Shown: piece by piece, positions 30,982 through 37,739 of the stretch
How positions within the stretch are numbered: position 1 is the first letter of the stretch
Layout: each line of letters begins with the position of its first letter
NCBI RefSeq assembly: GCF_900156745.1
Contig: NZ_LT707065.1
Location: forward strand, 4,030,001-4,094,000
Source: Achromobacter sp. MFA1 R4
GTDB taxonomy: Bacteria > Pseudomonadota > Gammaproteobacteria > Burkholderiales > Burkholderiaceae_B
Direction: 5' to 3'
DNA: 64,000 nucleotides
The notes under the pieces: model-generated
The model's input: the letters and a program-made list of their open reading frames with translations, nothing else
Told to the model about the DNA's origin: nothing
Database searches by the model: none
Made by a program: the position numbers and the translations under genes

Positions 30982-31724
30982 GCGTCTCCCTTATGTTTGG
31001 CTGCAATGGCGGCGTCGATGAATGCATCAAATTCGACATCCGCGCGCGGCGCGACGTAGCCCAATTTGGGATTCATAATTCGGAATTCAGTACCTGCGAC
31101 CCAGGCGTTATTGCGCACTTCTCGATACCGTGCCACATCCCGCGCATCGCCAGCAGCGGGAGCGGCAAGGGAAGCGCGGGCCTTCCATGCTTCCCACGCG
31201 CAATGACGTGCGATATCGAACCGGCCGCTTTGCGGGTCATCGACCATTTCGCAGCCAGCCATTCCCCACGCTTCGAACGCCTGCCGCTCGTCCTTCGCAT
31301 CGTCCTGTGCGCTGGCGACCGGACGGCTCTTGCGCACATATTCCGCAATGCCCGGGATATCCTCGAACGCGATGGTGAAGCCGCGACCCTCGCAGCACTC
31401 GCATTCCTCCTTGAACGTTTGAATGTCGGTGGCGCACGGTCCAACCCGGCGCTCGACATAAACGAAGCCGTCGCCATCGCAGTGGTCGCAGGACAGTTCC
31501 CAGTCCCGTTCGGGCTGTGCGCTGGCGGGAGGGGTTCCAGGAGCGGCGGGCAGCGGCATCCAGTGCGTGGGCGTGTAGATGTTGAACCATTCGTTGCACG
31601 TCTCGGTCACCCAGCCGTCTCGGCTGTGGTTCATCGCAACGCAGATGCCCATGCGCTTGGTCGGGCCGACCAGGATCAGTTCATCCTTCGGCGCTGATTC
31701 AATCGGCTTCCATTGTTGGGTCAT
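30978..31724 (-). CDS. DUF551 protein with DnaJ-type zinc-finger motifs
   Basis: A 248-residue protein. Residues 1-55 form DUF551 (WKPIESAPKDELILVGPTKR to THWMPLP). Two CxxCxGxG motifs (CDHCDGDGF and CECCEGRGF, about residues 75-115) form a DnaJ-like zinc centre. The C-terminal third (QAFEAWGMAGCEM, then ARHCAWEAWKARA) looks like the common phage AFEAWxxA module. The ATG at 31724 has GGAG at a 10-base distance. Confidence 0.75.
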   Translation of the reverse strand: MTQQWKPIESAPKDELILVGPTKRMGICVAMNHSRDGWVTETCNEWFNIYTPTHWMPLPAAPGTPPASAQPERDWELSCDHCDGDGFVYVERRVGPCATDIQTFKEECECCEGRGFTIAFEDIPGIAEYVRKSRPVASAQDDAKDERQAFEAWGMAGCEMVDDPQSGRFDIARHCAWEAWKARASLAAPAAGDARDVARYREVRNNAWVAGTEFRIMNPKLGYVAPRADVEFDAFIDAAIAAKHKGDA

Positions 31725-31728
31725 TTGT

Positions 31729-31887
31729 TCACGCTCCAGGGTAGAAGAAGGACAGGGCGTATCGCCACAGAAGGAAGATGCCGACATAGATAGTTGCGAG
31801 GCCAGAGACGACCCCTAACAGACCCCAGTTAATCAGGGCGCGCTCTATGGCGAGTTCATCATCGTCCGGCATATCGTCGATTTCCAT
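31729..31887 (-). CDS. 52-residue single-TM phage protein
   Basis: MEIDDMPDDDELAIERALIN, then a hydrophobic helix (about residues 20-45) and a short tail. The acidic N-terminus before the helix suggests a membrane-anchored small protein. The ATG overlaps the stop of the upstream gene (GTGATGG) and a GAGGGGG ribosome site precedes it. Confidence 0.6.
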   Translation of the reverse strand: MEIDDMPDDDELAIERALINWGLLGVVSGLATIYVGIFLLWRYALSFFYPGA

Positions 31888-32051
31888 CACATCCCCCTCA
31901 GGAGCGCACGCTCCTTGTCTTGCATAATCAAGTAGTCGTAGTCCACGGCCCGCGCCACAATCTCGGCACGGCGCTCCAGGTACTGCTTGTCGGTCGTGAT
32001 GCCGTCAACGCGGTCTGCGTCGGCTTGCTCGAGTTGTTGCGCGAGGTCCAT
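31887..32051 (-). CDS. hypothetical 54-residue phage protein
   Basis: A helical, charged protein (MDLAQQLEQADADRVDGITT start). The frame is open 47 codons upstream, but only the ATG at 32051 has a GGAG Shine-Dalgarno at good distance. No family is recognised. Confidence 0.6.
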   Translation of the reverse strand: MDLAQQLEQADADRVDGITTDKQYLERRAEIVARAVDYDYLIMQDKERALLRGM

Positions 32052-32061
32052 ATCTGCTCCG

Positions 32062-32214
32062 TTAGGCGGGGACGTACTTGCGGATGCGGAAATTCTCGGG
32101 GTAGATCCGCTCAAGTTTGAATACGCGCGCTTCGAGACGGGTATTCCGTAAGGCAAAGGCAGTCCAACGGCCATCGAGTCTGCGGGCCTCAACTACCCAA
32201 ACGTGGTTCTTCAT
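32062..32214 (-). CDS. hypothetical 50-residue basic phage protein
   Basis: MKNHVWVVEARRLDGRWTAF onward, rich in Arg and aromatic residues and ending KYVPA. GGAG lies 8 bases before the ATG at 32214. The small, basic beta-rich pattern is typical of phage early proteins, but no function is known. Confidence 0.6.
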   Translation of the reverse strand: MKNHVWVVEARRLDGRWTAFALRNTRLEARVFKLERIYPENFRIRKYVPA

Positions 32215-32295
32215 TCGTGTCTCCAAGGAATAGGGTGGCAGCCCCCAGCGGATGCTGCGGGCTCCAGGTGGGTTGTGCTGGGAGCTGCCGGGGAA

Positions 32296-32799
32296 CTATT
32301 TGATGGACAATCTGACGCCATGGCGCAGCTTCGCGCCAGGAACGTCGATGTCAGCCTTAAGCGCCTCAGCTACCTTTTTCTTGTCCAACTGAGGAGGAGG
32401 TGCAGGAGGCGTGACGAAGTAGTCAGCGGGGATTTGCTTCTCGTCGAACACCTCCACCGCTGCCGGGTTCTTGGCGATGCTGATGGAGAACAGGGGGCAT
32501 TCGATCTTCTGGATGCCGTTGTTCTGCATGGAGTCCAGCACGTAGCGCTTGAGGCCGTCTACGCGGTTCTCGATAGCCTTGCGCCGCGCCGCCATGCTTG
32601 CCTCGGCTTCCTTGATCGCCGCGGCAGTAGTTTCCAGGTTGCGCAGAAAGCAGACGACGTTCTGGGCCTTCACTTCCAAATCGCCGCCTAGACTTTCCAG
32701 GGTGTCGGCCAAGGCCTTCTCATCCAGGTCCAGGTTCTCCAGAGCTTGGAGTTGGCCGCGATACTCAGCGGCCAGCGAATACAGGGATACGTTCGTCAT
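32296..32799 (-). CDS. siphovirus Gp157 family protein
   Basis: A 167-residue protein. A long coiled-coil N-terminal half (LQALENLDLDEKALADTLES, VKAQNVVCFLRNLETTAAAI) leads to the conserved KIECPLFSISIAKNPAAVEV and IPADYFVTP segments of the Gp157 family. Gp157 proteins are early phage proteins, first linked to phage resistance in streptococci, and commonly sit next to SSB and recombinase genes, as here. Confidence 0.85.
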   Translation of the reverse strand: MTNVSLYSLAAEYRGQLQALENLDLDEKALADTLESLGGDLEVKAQNVVCFLRNLETTAAAIKEAEASMAARRKAIENRVDGLKRYVLDSMQNNGIQKIECPLFSISIAKNPAAVEVFDEKQIPADYFVTPPAPPPQLDKKKVAEALKADIDVPGAKLRHGVRLSIK

Positions 32800-32802
32800 G
32801 GT

Positions 32803-33399
32803 TTAGTCCCAGGGATCGGCGGGGTTCTCGCTCTGCGCGTGGTGGCTGGCAGCCGGGCGGGAGCGGTTTTGGAGCGGCTTGTCCTGCAGGCCTTCCAGCA
32901 CCTTCGGCAGCATTTCCGGTGCGGTCTTGTTGTCCAGCAGTTCCACCGCCATCATTTCCGTTTCAGCGTGGAACGGGGCGTAGATGTTGAACTTGTAGCC
33001 GGTGTCGCCGTTGTCCTTCTGGTACTCCTCACGCTGCAGCAGAAGACCGATGGGACGACCTTGCAGGCCTGGGAACAGCACCGCGTCTTCCTGGCCGTGC
33101 TTACCTTGAATGGTGCCTTTCTGGGGCGTGAGGGTCTTGATGCGGGCGCAGCACATCAGCGCATCCAGCACCTTCTTGCCATACAGTGGCTTGCCTTCCT
33201 TGTTGAAGGTCCAGAGTTGGAGGTAGTTGGCCGTTCGGCCATCTTCGGCCTCAAAGCTGAACTCGATACCTTCGGTCCCCTTCGTGCTGATGACCTGCTT
33301 GGCTTGGGTGAAGGTTCCCTTGTACTTGCCGGTGGCGTCGATGAAGTTGCTGGCACCAGCTTGACGGGCGGATTCTTCGTTGAACTCGTATTTGCGCAT
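32803..33399 (-). CDS. phage single-stranded DNA-binding-like protein
   Basis: A 198-residue protein with a beta-rich core (GKYKGTFTQAKQVISTKGTE, NYLQLWTFNKEGKPL) and a disordered C-terminus that ends in an acidic ENPADPWD tip, reminiscent of the SSB protein-interaction tail. It resembles phage DUF669/SSB-type proteins beside Sak4 recombinases. The ssDNA-binding role is an inference from domain style and context. Confidence 0.65.
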   Translation of the reverse strand: MRKYEFNEESARQAGASNFIDATGKYKGTFTQAKQVISTKGTEGIEFSFEAEDGRTANYLQLWTFNKEGKPLYGKKVLDALMCCARIKTLTPQKGTIQGKHGQEDAVLFPGLQGRPIGLLLQREEYQKDNGDTGYKFNIYAPFHAETEMMAVELLDNKTAPEMLPKVLEGLQDKPLQNRSRPAASHHAQSENPADPWD

Positions 33400-33410
33400 T
33401 TTCGATACTC

Positions 33411-34061
33411 TCAGGCGGGTTGGGTAAGGCCGTAAAACTCGCAGATAGCAGCGTCGACGGCTGCGAGGTCATTGGGGATGTGCATGCCGTCAAACATGCC
33501 GGGGGGGGATTTGCAGCAGTCCTGCCCGTTGCTCTGAGTGGCAAAGACGTGCTGTCCGTTGATCTGCTCGGCCCGCAGGACGATGGTGAAATAGCCCTCG
33601 GGGACCAGCTTCTCGTCCACCATCTTCCCCACCGTCTTCATGCGGACGTTCCCGTAATCGTCGGTCTGGGTGTGGGCCATGATGTAAACGCGCTTCTGTT
33701 CCGGCAGATCGCCAGCCGCCTGGAAGATGCTCCAGGCCCCATGGCCGATGTCTGCGAACTTCTGGAACCCGGTCTCGGTGCTGCGGCGCATCAGCTCGTT
33801 TGTCAGGACAGCCTGGTAGTCGTCGACGATCACCACATCCCGATCAGTCTTGCGCATGGCCTTCTCGATCAAGATGCTGTCGTCGGTGACAAACCGCGCA
33901 CCGCTGGTGTTCTCCTTGGTTCGCAGCGTCCAGTCAGCAGACTTGAAGGGGAGGGGCTTTTTGATCGGTTGGATCAGGGTTACTTGGGTCGGGTCGAAGT
34001 TGCGCAGGCTGTACGACTTCCCGCTCCCTGACGGTCCTAAGACCATAATGGCGATACTCAA
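33411..34061 (-). CDS. phage ATPase, Sak4/RecA-like (AAA_24)
   Basis: A 216-residue P-loop ATPase. Walker A is GPSGSGKS (residues 9-16) and Walker B is VVIVDDYQAVL (about 75-86), with a following glutamate. The TTG start at 34061 is supported by AGGAG 7 bases upstream. The AAA_24 family contains Sak4 single-strand annealing proteins, RecA-core relatives that work with a phage SSB. The adjacent SSB-like and Gp157 genes support a recombination role, though generic nucleotide-binding proteins share the fold. Confidence 0.75.
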   Translation of the reverse strand: MSIAIMVLGPSGSGKSYSLRNFDPTQVTLIQPIKKPLPFKSADWTLRTKENTSGARFVTDDSILIEKAMRKTDRDVVIVDDYQAVLTNELMRRSTETGFQKFADIGHGAWSIFQAAGDLPEQKRVYIMAHTQTDDYGNVRMKTVGKMVDEKLVPEGYFTIVLRAEQINGQHVFATQSNGQDCCKSPPGMFDGMHIPNDLAAVDAAICEFYGLTQPA

Positions 34062-34176
34062 TTTCGTTCTCCTGAGACTCGGGCGACTTGGGTTTGATGA
34101 TTGCTACTGCCCGGCCACGCTGGGCGCGTAGGTATTGGTCAGGCAGACCAGGGGCGAAGAAGTCTTCGGCTTTCAT
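33934..34176 (-). CDS. small ORF overlapping the ATPase gene
   Basis: An 80-residue ORF (MKAEDFFAPGLPDQYLRAQR start). Its start overlaps the stop of the upstream 52-residue gene (CAATGA), implying coupled translation, but its 3' half overlaps the ATPase by 128 bases in another frame. The C-terminus looks compositionally odd (Pro/Gln/Asp), as expected for a shadow frame, so only the N-terminal part may be functional. Confidence 0.4.
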   Translation of the reverse strand: MKAEDFFAPGLPDQYLRAQRGRAVAIIKPKSPESQENEIEYRHYGLRTVREREVVQPAQLRPDPSNPDPTDQKAPPLQVC

Positions 34177-34331
34177 TGCCGACTCGCGTATCGGGTGCCC
34201 CCTTCCTTCGCAATCCGGTCCTCTTCGTACTTGTCGAGCGTGGGACGCAGAATGCAGGTGGCAGTAAGAAAAACGGCCCCGAAGAAGATCGTGAGGCCGT
34301 GGGTTTGTAGAAAGGCTAGGAATCGTTTCAT
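34173..34331 (-). CDS. 52-residue single-TM phage protein
   Basis: MKRFLAFLQTHGLTIFFGAV, then TATCILRPTLDKYEEDRIAK. One N-terminal membrane helix (about residues 10-28) and a charged cytoplasmic tail. GGAG lies 7 bases before the ATG at 34331. It overlaps the endonuclease stop (ATGA). Confidence 0.6.
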   Translation of the reverse strand: MKRFLAFLQTHGLTIFFGAVFLTATCILRPTLDKYEEDRIAKEGGTRYASRQ

Positions 34332-34894
34332 ACTTGAACTCCAGCGTAACGGAACCTATATCCGCAACTTGTGCGTTGTTTTCCTCGGCAGCAATTGCTT
34401 ATGCTTTGGTTAACTATCCCGAGTTGCCTTGAGGCTTCAGAAATCCCGGCATAGTGGGTTTCTGTGCCGTCGGGTGAAATGGCAACAATAGGTTTGCTAA
34501 ACGGGCATTTCGCTCCCCGCTTCCCCAAGGAGGTGGGCTTTCGATTAAGAACCCTGAATGCGTGGATGCAGTTTTGAGAAATGGTCACCCATTCCAAGTT
34601 GTCCGCCCGGTTGTCGCTGCGGTTGCCGTTTTTATGGTTGACCACTAACCAAGGGCGAGCGCCATCACAAAATGCCATGGCCACCATCCTATGGACGCTA
34701 GCGTTCTTCATTTTTTTATCTAGACTCAGCGTTACCAGGGCGTATCCGTTGTTCAGACGCGGCTTCATTACCTGGCCGCCTACGGTTCGGCGCTTTTTGC
34801 CCTTCACAACGCGGCGAACGCTAACAATCCTTCCAAAATTGCTGATGATGTAGTGACCCTCATAGCCAAGAACGTCCCGCCATTCTTCATCCAT
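34328..34894 (-). CDS. HNH homing endonuclease (NUMOD4-HNH-NUMOD1)
   Basis: A 188-residue protein. NUMOD4 at the N-terminus (EEWRDVLGYEGHYIISNFGR), an HNH core (VHRMVAMAFCD, then VVNHKNGNRSDNRADNLEWV) and a NUMOD1-like C-terminal repeat (THYAGISEASRQLGIVNQSI) are all clear. Such free-standing homing endonucleases invade phage genomes. It is embedded in the operon with 4-base overlaps rather than inside an intron. A GIY-YIG motif is absent. Confidence 0.9.
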   Translation of the reverse strand: MDEEWRDVLGYEGHYIISNFGRIVSVRRVVKGKKRRTVGGQVMKPRLNNGYALVTLSLDKKMKNASVHRMVAMAFCDGARPWLVVNHKNGNRSDNRADNLEWVTISQNCIHAFRVLNRKPTSLGKRGAKCPFSKPIVAISPDGTETHYAGISEASRQLGIVNQSISNCCRGKQRTSCGYRFRYAGVQV

Positions 34895-34897
34895 TGG

Positions 34898-35170
34898 CTA
34901 CCCCTCCAGTTCGATGTGTACAGCGTGCTTGATATCCCTTTGCAAGGAAATCACCCACTGCGAATTGCTGTTCATCACCGCCTGCAAGATCGCCAGATGA
35001 TCCGCATGCCCGAGATTTGCGAAGAAGTCCGCATCCTCAAGCCGCTTGGTCCACCACATCGCGTCATGCCCGTCTGCGTCCCAGCTAGCAGGGTTGCCCA
35101 GCGTCTCGCATACGTCCTGCACGGTGGCGGTGAGGACTTCGTATTGTTCGTCTCCATGCCAACGGTCCAT
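34898..35170 (-). CDS. hypothetical phage protein
   Basis: A 90-residue acidic protein (MDRWHGDEQYEVLTATVQDV start), Trp- and His-rich, with no recognised domain. AGGAGG precedes the ATG at 35170. It lies in the leftward operon. Confidence 0.65.
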   Translation of the reverse strand: MDRWHGDEQYEVLTATVQDVCETLGNPASWDADGHDAMWWTKRLEDADFFANLGHADHLAILQAVMNSNSQWVISLQRDIKHAVHIELEG

Positions 35171-35179
35171 GTCAGCCTC

Positions 35180-35425
35180 CTAGTCAGTGCGGATGGTGTT
35201 TCCTTTGAAGAACAACTCGCCGCACACGATGCCGGTGACTTTGGATCCGTCACGGCCTGTCGCAATGAACCCGGTATGTATGCTGTCGTCTTTGCTGCAT
35301 CCAAACCAGCGGTAGCCGGTGATTTGGATATCGGTGTATCCAGCCGCTTTTAAGGCCCGGGTCGCATCGTCAGCGTTCGTACATCCAGCCAACAACGCCA
35401 CGACAAGAATCAATGCTTGCTTCAT
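35180..35425 (-). CDS. small phage lipoprotein
   Basis: An 81-residue protein with a lipoprotein signal (MKQALILVVALLAGC, Cys15). The mature part ALKAAGYTDIQITGYRWFGC is a conserved small prophage lipoprotein type with two further cysteines that could form a disulfide. It likely sits in the inner or outer membrane facing the periplasm. Function unknown; superinfection exclusion is one possibility. Confidence 0.8.
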   Translation of the reverse strand: MKQALILVVALLAGCTNADDATRALKAAGYTDIQITGYRWFGCSKDDSIHTGFIATGRDGSKVTGIVCGELFFKGNTIRTD

Positions 35426-35448
35426 GTAAGCTCCAAATCAGAGAAGTC

Positions 35449-35526
35449 CTACCACCCCACGTGATACCCCAGGGCGGCGAATAGAATGATTATTGGGATT
35501 GCCCAGTACTTGAGGTTGGTGAGCAT
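35449..35526 (-). CDS. 25-residue single-TM micropeptide
   Basis: MLTNLKYWAIPIIILFAALG then YHVGW. Almost entirely one membrane helix. AAGGAG precedes the ATG at 35526 by 5 bases. It overlaps the end of the upstream 117-residue gene by 37 bases, in another frame. Confidence 0.45.
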   Translation of the reverse strand: MLTNLKYWAIPIIILFAALGYHVGW

Positions 35527-35843
35527 GGAGGCTCCTTGTCGGCGTTATGTCCAGAGCTTGTGTCCATAGGCGCGGGCTTATGTCCAGAGTCGTCGCCCGA
35601 GATGAGTGCCAGTCCGAAGACCTTCCCTCCTTCCCAAGACAAGGCTGACCTCTCCATGAGCCAAAGGTCTCTCGACGGGCGATCAACAGGCTTGCCGTTT
35701 ACCATCGGAATCCACGCCACCGGCTCCTGTGCCGCCAGAGCCTGGCGCACCGCTTGCTCGGCGTACTCAAGCATTGCCTTTCCGATCCCTTGGTGCGGAG
35801 ATACGCCCTTAGGCAGCGGCGGGAGTTTCACAGGGGAGGTCAT
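35490..35843 (-). CDS. hypothetical phage protein
   Basis: A 117-residue protein (MTSPVKLPPLPKGVSPHQGI start). A helical part (MLEYAEQAVRQALAAQEPVA) is followed by a disordered Ser/Pro/His tail. Such EYAxQAVRxALA proteins are frequent next to DUF551 genes in prophages. Its start overlaps the DUF551 stop by 4 bases. Confidence 0.65.
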   Translation of the reverse strand: MTSPVKLPPLPKGVSPHQGIGKAMLEYAEQAVRQALAAQEPVAWIPMVNGKPVDRPSRDLWLMERSALSWEGGKVFGLALISGDDSGHKPAPMDTSSGHNADKEPPCSPTSSTGQSQ

Positions 35844-36040
35844 GAGCGGTCCTTGGGAGGTTCAGGAAGATCCATCCAATGCGTTGGCGGGAACGGATGA
35901 ACCCAACGCGCAAACTCACCGGACAACGTTCTCCAGCCGACATATTGGTCGGTCACGTAGTTCGGTACGCTGCCAACACTGATAAGCAGGACGGCCTTGT
36001 GAAGCGGCGGCAGCTCAGAAATGGGTTTCCATTCGCTCAT
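35840..36040 (-). CDS. DUF551 domain phage protein (short)
   Basis: A 66-residue protein that is nearly all DUF551: WKPISELPPLHKAVLLISVG to THWMDLPEPP. It is the third DUF551 gene of the prophage. A GGAG Shine-Dalgarno supports the ATG at 36040; the longer in-frame ORF upstream has no family match. Confidence 0.75.
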   Translation of the reverse strand: MSEWKPISELPPLHKAVLLISVGSVPNYVTDQYVGWRTLSGEFARWVHPFPPTHWMDLPEPPKDRS

Positions 36041-36599
36041 ACGATCTCCAATCAGGTAAGCCCCCGCTCTCCCCCGGCATACCCTGCACGGGAGAATTAG
36101 GGGGAATAGTGGGGGCTTGAGGGGTGAGGGGTGTGCCCTCATAGAAGCGGACCGGGCTTGATACCGGCTCGTGGTTGCTTGTCCGCTCACCGTGCCAAAT
36201 GCTCGGGCATCTTGACTTCCTACCTGTAGGCTTGCGGCGAAGGCTTCCCTTGCCGCTACGAACGGTGTCCACCACTTCGGTCCTGCACGTCCATCCGTGC
36301 TGCCGCTTCTATGAGGACCCCCGCTACTTTCCCGGGGTGGTCAGCGGCACGCTAATTTTCTCCGCCCGTCATCGCAGTTAACGATTGCGCCTCGTGAAGG
36401 TGCCCAATCTATTTCGGCAGACTCCCACTGGGTCAAGGAGCTATTACCGCAGGGCTGCAACCCTGTACTGCCTTATTCACAACCCCCAAGGATGCGGAGC
36501 CACCGGTACTGCTGTGGGACTCATGCGCTTTTTCGCGGAACGAATGAATAAAAGGCTCCGCATCCTTGGAGGTTCAGGGCTTGCGCGGCCCTGAGCGCG
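36041..36599. other. Structured non-coding region in the early operon
   Basis: About 560 bases without a convincing gene on either strand. It contains three large inverted repeats: AAGCCCCC/GGGGGCTT (36058-36118) with an inner CCCCC/GGGGG stem; CCTCATAGAAGCGG/CCGCTTCTATGAGG (36134-36317); and the perfect 15-bp CAAGGATGCGGAGCC with its complement (36487-36568). A small CAGGG/CCCTG hairpin lies between. A minus-strand ORF at 36015-36275 ends in phage-like RFYEGTPL residues, so part may be decayed coding sequence. Confidence 0.55.
36487..36568. repeat. Perfect 15-bp inverted repeat with 52-base loop
   Basis: CAAGGATGCGGAGCC at 36487-36501 and its exact complement at 36554-36568. The stem is too long and GC-rich for chance. 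No T run follows on either strand. Confidence 0.75.
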
Positions 36600-36767
36600 T
36601 TACTTCACCTTCACCAGATTGCCAAAGTCGTCCATCACGCCAAGACCGTACGAGTACCAGCCGTCACGTCCTAGCGTCACCCAGTACGTAGCGGCGGCGT
36701 GGTCCCACATCTGGTACCAGCTAGCCATTGCATTGCTGGCGGATGCTGCGTAGTGGGTGGTTGTCAT
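36600..36767 (-). CDS. hypothetical 55-residue phage protein
   Basis: MTTTHYAASASNAMASWYQM, then an aromatic-rich beta-like segment (YWVTLGRDGWYSYGLGVMDD). GGGAG precedes the ATG at 36767. No family recognised; the Trp/Tyr content suggests a compact beta fold. Confidence 0.6.
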   Translation of the reverse strand: MTTTHYAASASNAMASWYQMWDHAAATYWVTLGRDGWYSYGLGVMDDFGNLVKVK

Positions 36768-36777
36768 GTCGGCTCCC

Positions 36778-36990
36778 TCAGTCAGCTACCCAAACGGCGC
36801 GGCCAACCAGTTCCATTTCTTCATGCTTTGCCCGGTAGTAAGCCTGTCCGCCGCCCGGAGCCTGAACGTAGCCTTGCGCGCCCCACGACTTCGGTTCCGT
36901 AACTACCATGACGCAGCCTGCAAACAGCGGGTTGCCAACTTTTCCCGGGTCCAGTTGCACCAAGTCGTCGGCGTTGAGGTTCTCGGTCAT
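36778..36990 (-). CDS. hypothetical phage protein
   Basis: A 70-residue protein (MTENLNADDLVQLDPGKVGN start, GGAG ribosome site). The DLVQLDP..GNPLFAGCVMVVTEPK pattern is a recurring small beta-barrel-like phage early protein. Function unknown. Confidence 0.7.
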   Translation of the reverse strand: MTENLNADDLVQLDPGKVGNPLFAGCVMVVTEPKSWGAQGYVQAPGGGQAYYRAKHEEMELVGRAVWVAD

Positions 36991-37029
36991 ATCTTCTCCT
37001 TTGCCATTCGGGATGCTAATAGGGAGGGG

Positions 37030-37620
37030 TTAGGCGCTTATGTTTACCTTGATTGAGTTAGCGGCGGCAGTGATGGCGTCCTTTGCGGCGTTCTCGATGT
37101 TCTTGGCGATGACCTTGTTGACATCGTTTACAGCAGCCTCGGCATGCTTTTTGAGCGAATCCGCGATGTAGTTGCGCATCAGCACCGTCAGGCGTGGGCC
37201 GCAATTGCGCCAGTTGTAGGTCGACTCTGATTTGGCTTCGAGATCCGCCTTGGAATTGCCGTGGTAGTCCACTTCTTCGGTCATATAGACCTCAGCGCGA
37301 TGGGCGATGTATTCCTTGAACGTCAGCGAAGGCCCCTTAGGCTCGCCGTAGCCGTTCGTCTTGCGCATGTTCGCCTGTTCGATCATCTCGCCCACACGCG
37401 GCACGATATGCACGGCGGCAAGAGCGGCAATTTTTTCATCGACCGCCTTCTGCACGCGCGCCTCTATCTCACGCTTAAAGCGGGATGCATAGCGCGTCTC
37501 TTCTTCCGTGTCGGGGTTGAAGCCAGTGCTCGACAGCAGTGTGTCGACGGCCTGATCCACGATCCGATCGGCCAAATCCTCGATGCTGACGCCGAGGGCT
37601 TCCAAAGTCTTGATATCCAT
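37030..37620 (-). CDS. hypothetical phage protein, helical
   Basis: A 196-residue largely helical protein (MDIKTLEALGVSIEDLADRI start) with a Ala/Lys/Asn-rich C-terminus (AKDAITAAANSIKVNISA). It carries a YNWRNCGPRL motif in the middle. No family assigned. AGGAG lies 8 bases before the ATG. A 19-bp inverted repeat stands just upstream in its leader. Confidence 0.65.
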   Translation of the reverse strand: MDIKTLEALGVSIEDLADRIVDQAVDTLLSSTGFNPDTEEETRYASRFKREIEARVQKAVDEKIAALAAVHIVPRVGEMIEQANMRKTNGYGEPKGPSLTFKEYIAHRAEVYMTEEVDYHGNSKADLEAKSESTYNWRNCGPRLTVLMRNYIADSLKKHAEAAVNDVNKVIAKNIENAAKDAITAAANSIKVNISA

Positions 37621-37644
37621 GCTCGTTCTCCTTGTTAATCGGTA

Positions 37645-37707
37645 TGAATCCTGAAAGAAGCGGGCCGGACTCGGCCGGCTGAACTGTTCCGCTTCTTTCA
37701 GGATTCA
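37645..37707. repeat. Perfect 19-bp inverted repeat upstream of the 196-residue gene
   Basis: TGAATCCTGAAAGAAGCGG at 37645-37663 and its exact complement at 37689-37707, with a nested GGCCG/CGGCC hairpin in the loop. On the minus strand it lies in the leader, ending 25 bases before the next start. Confidence 0.85.
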
Positions 37708-37739
37708 CGTGTCTGCGTCCTGTCGCGGCGCAGGCAGAG

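Noticed and set aside
34101..34413. Plus-strand ORFs opposite the small TM gene
   Set aside because: Shadow frames of the coupled minus-strand genes.
36175..36594. Two plus-strand ORFs in the structured block (36175-36381 and 36385-36594)
   Set aside because: They oppose the operon direction, lack ribosome sites and cross the inverted repeats; no recognisable family.
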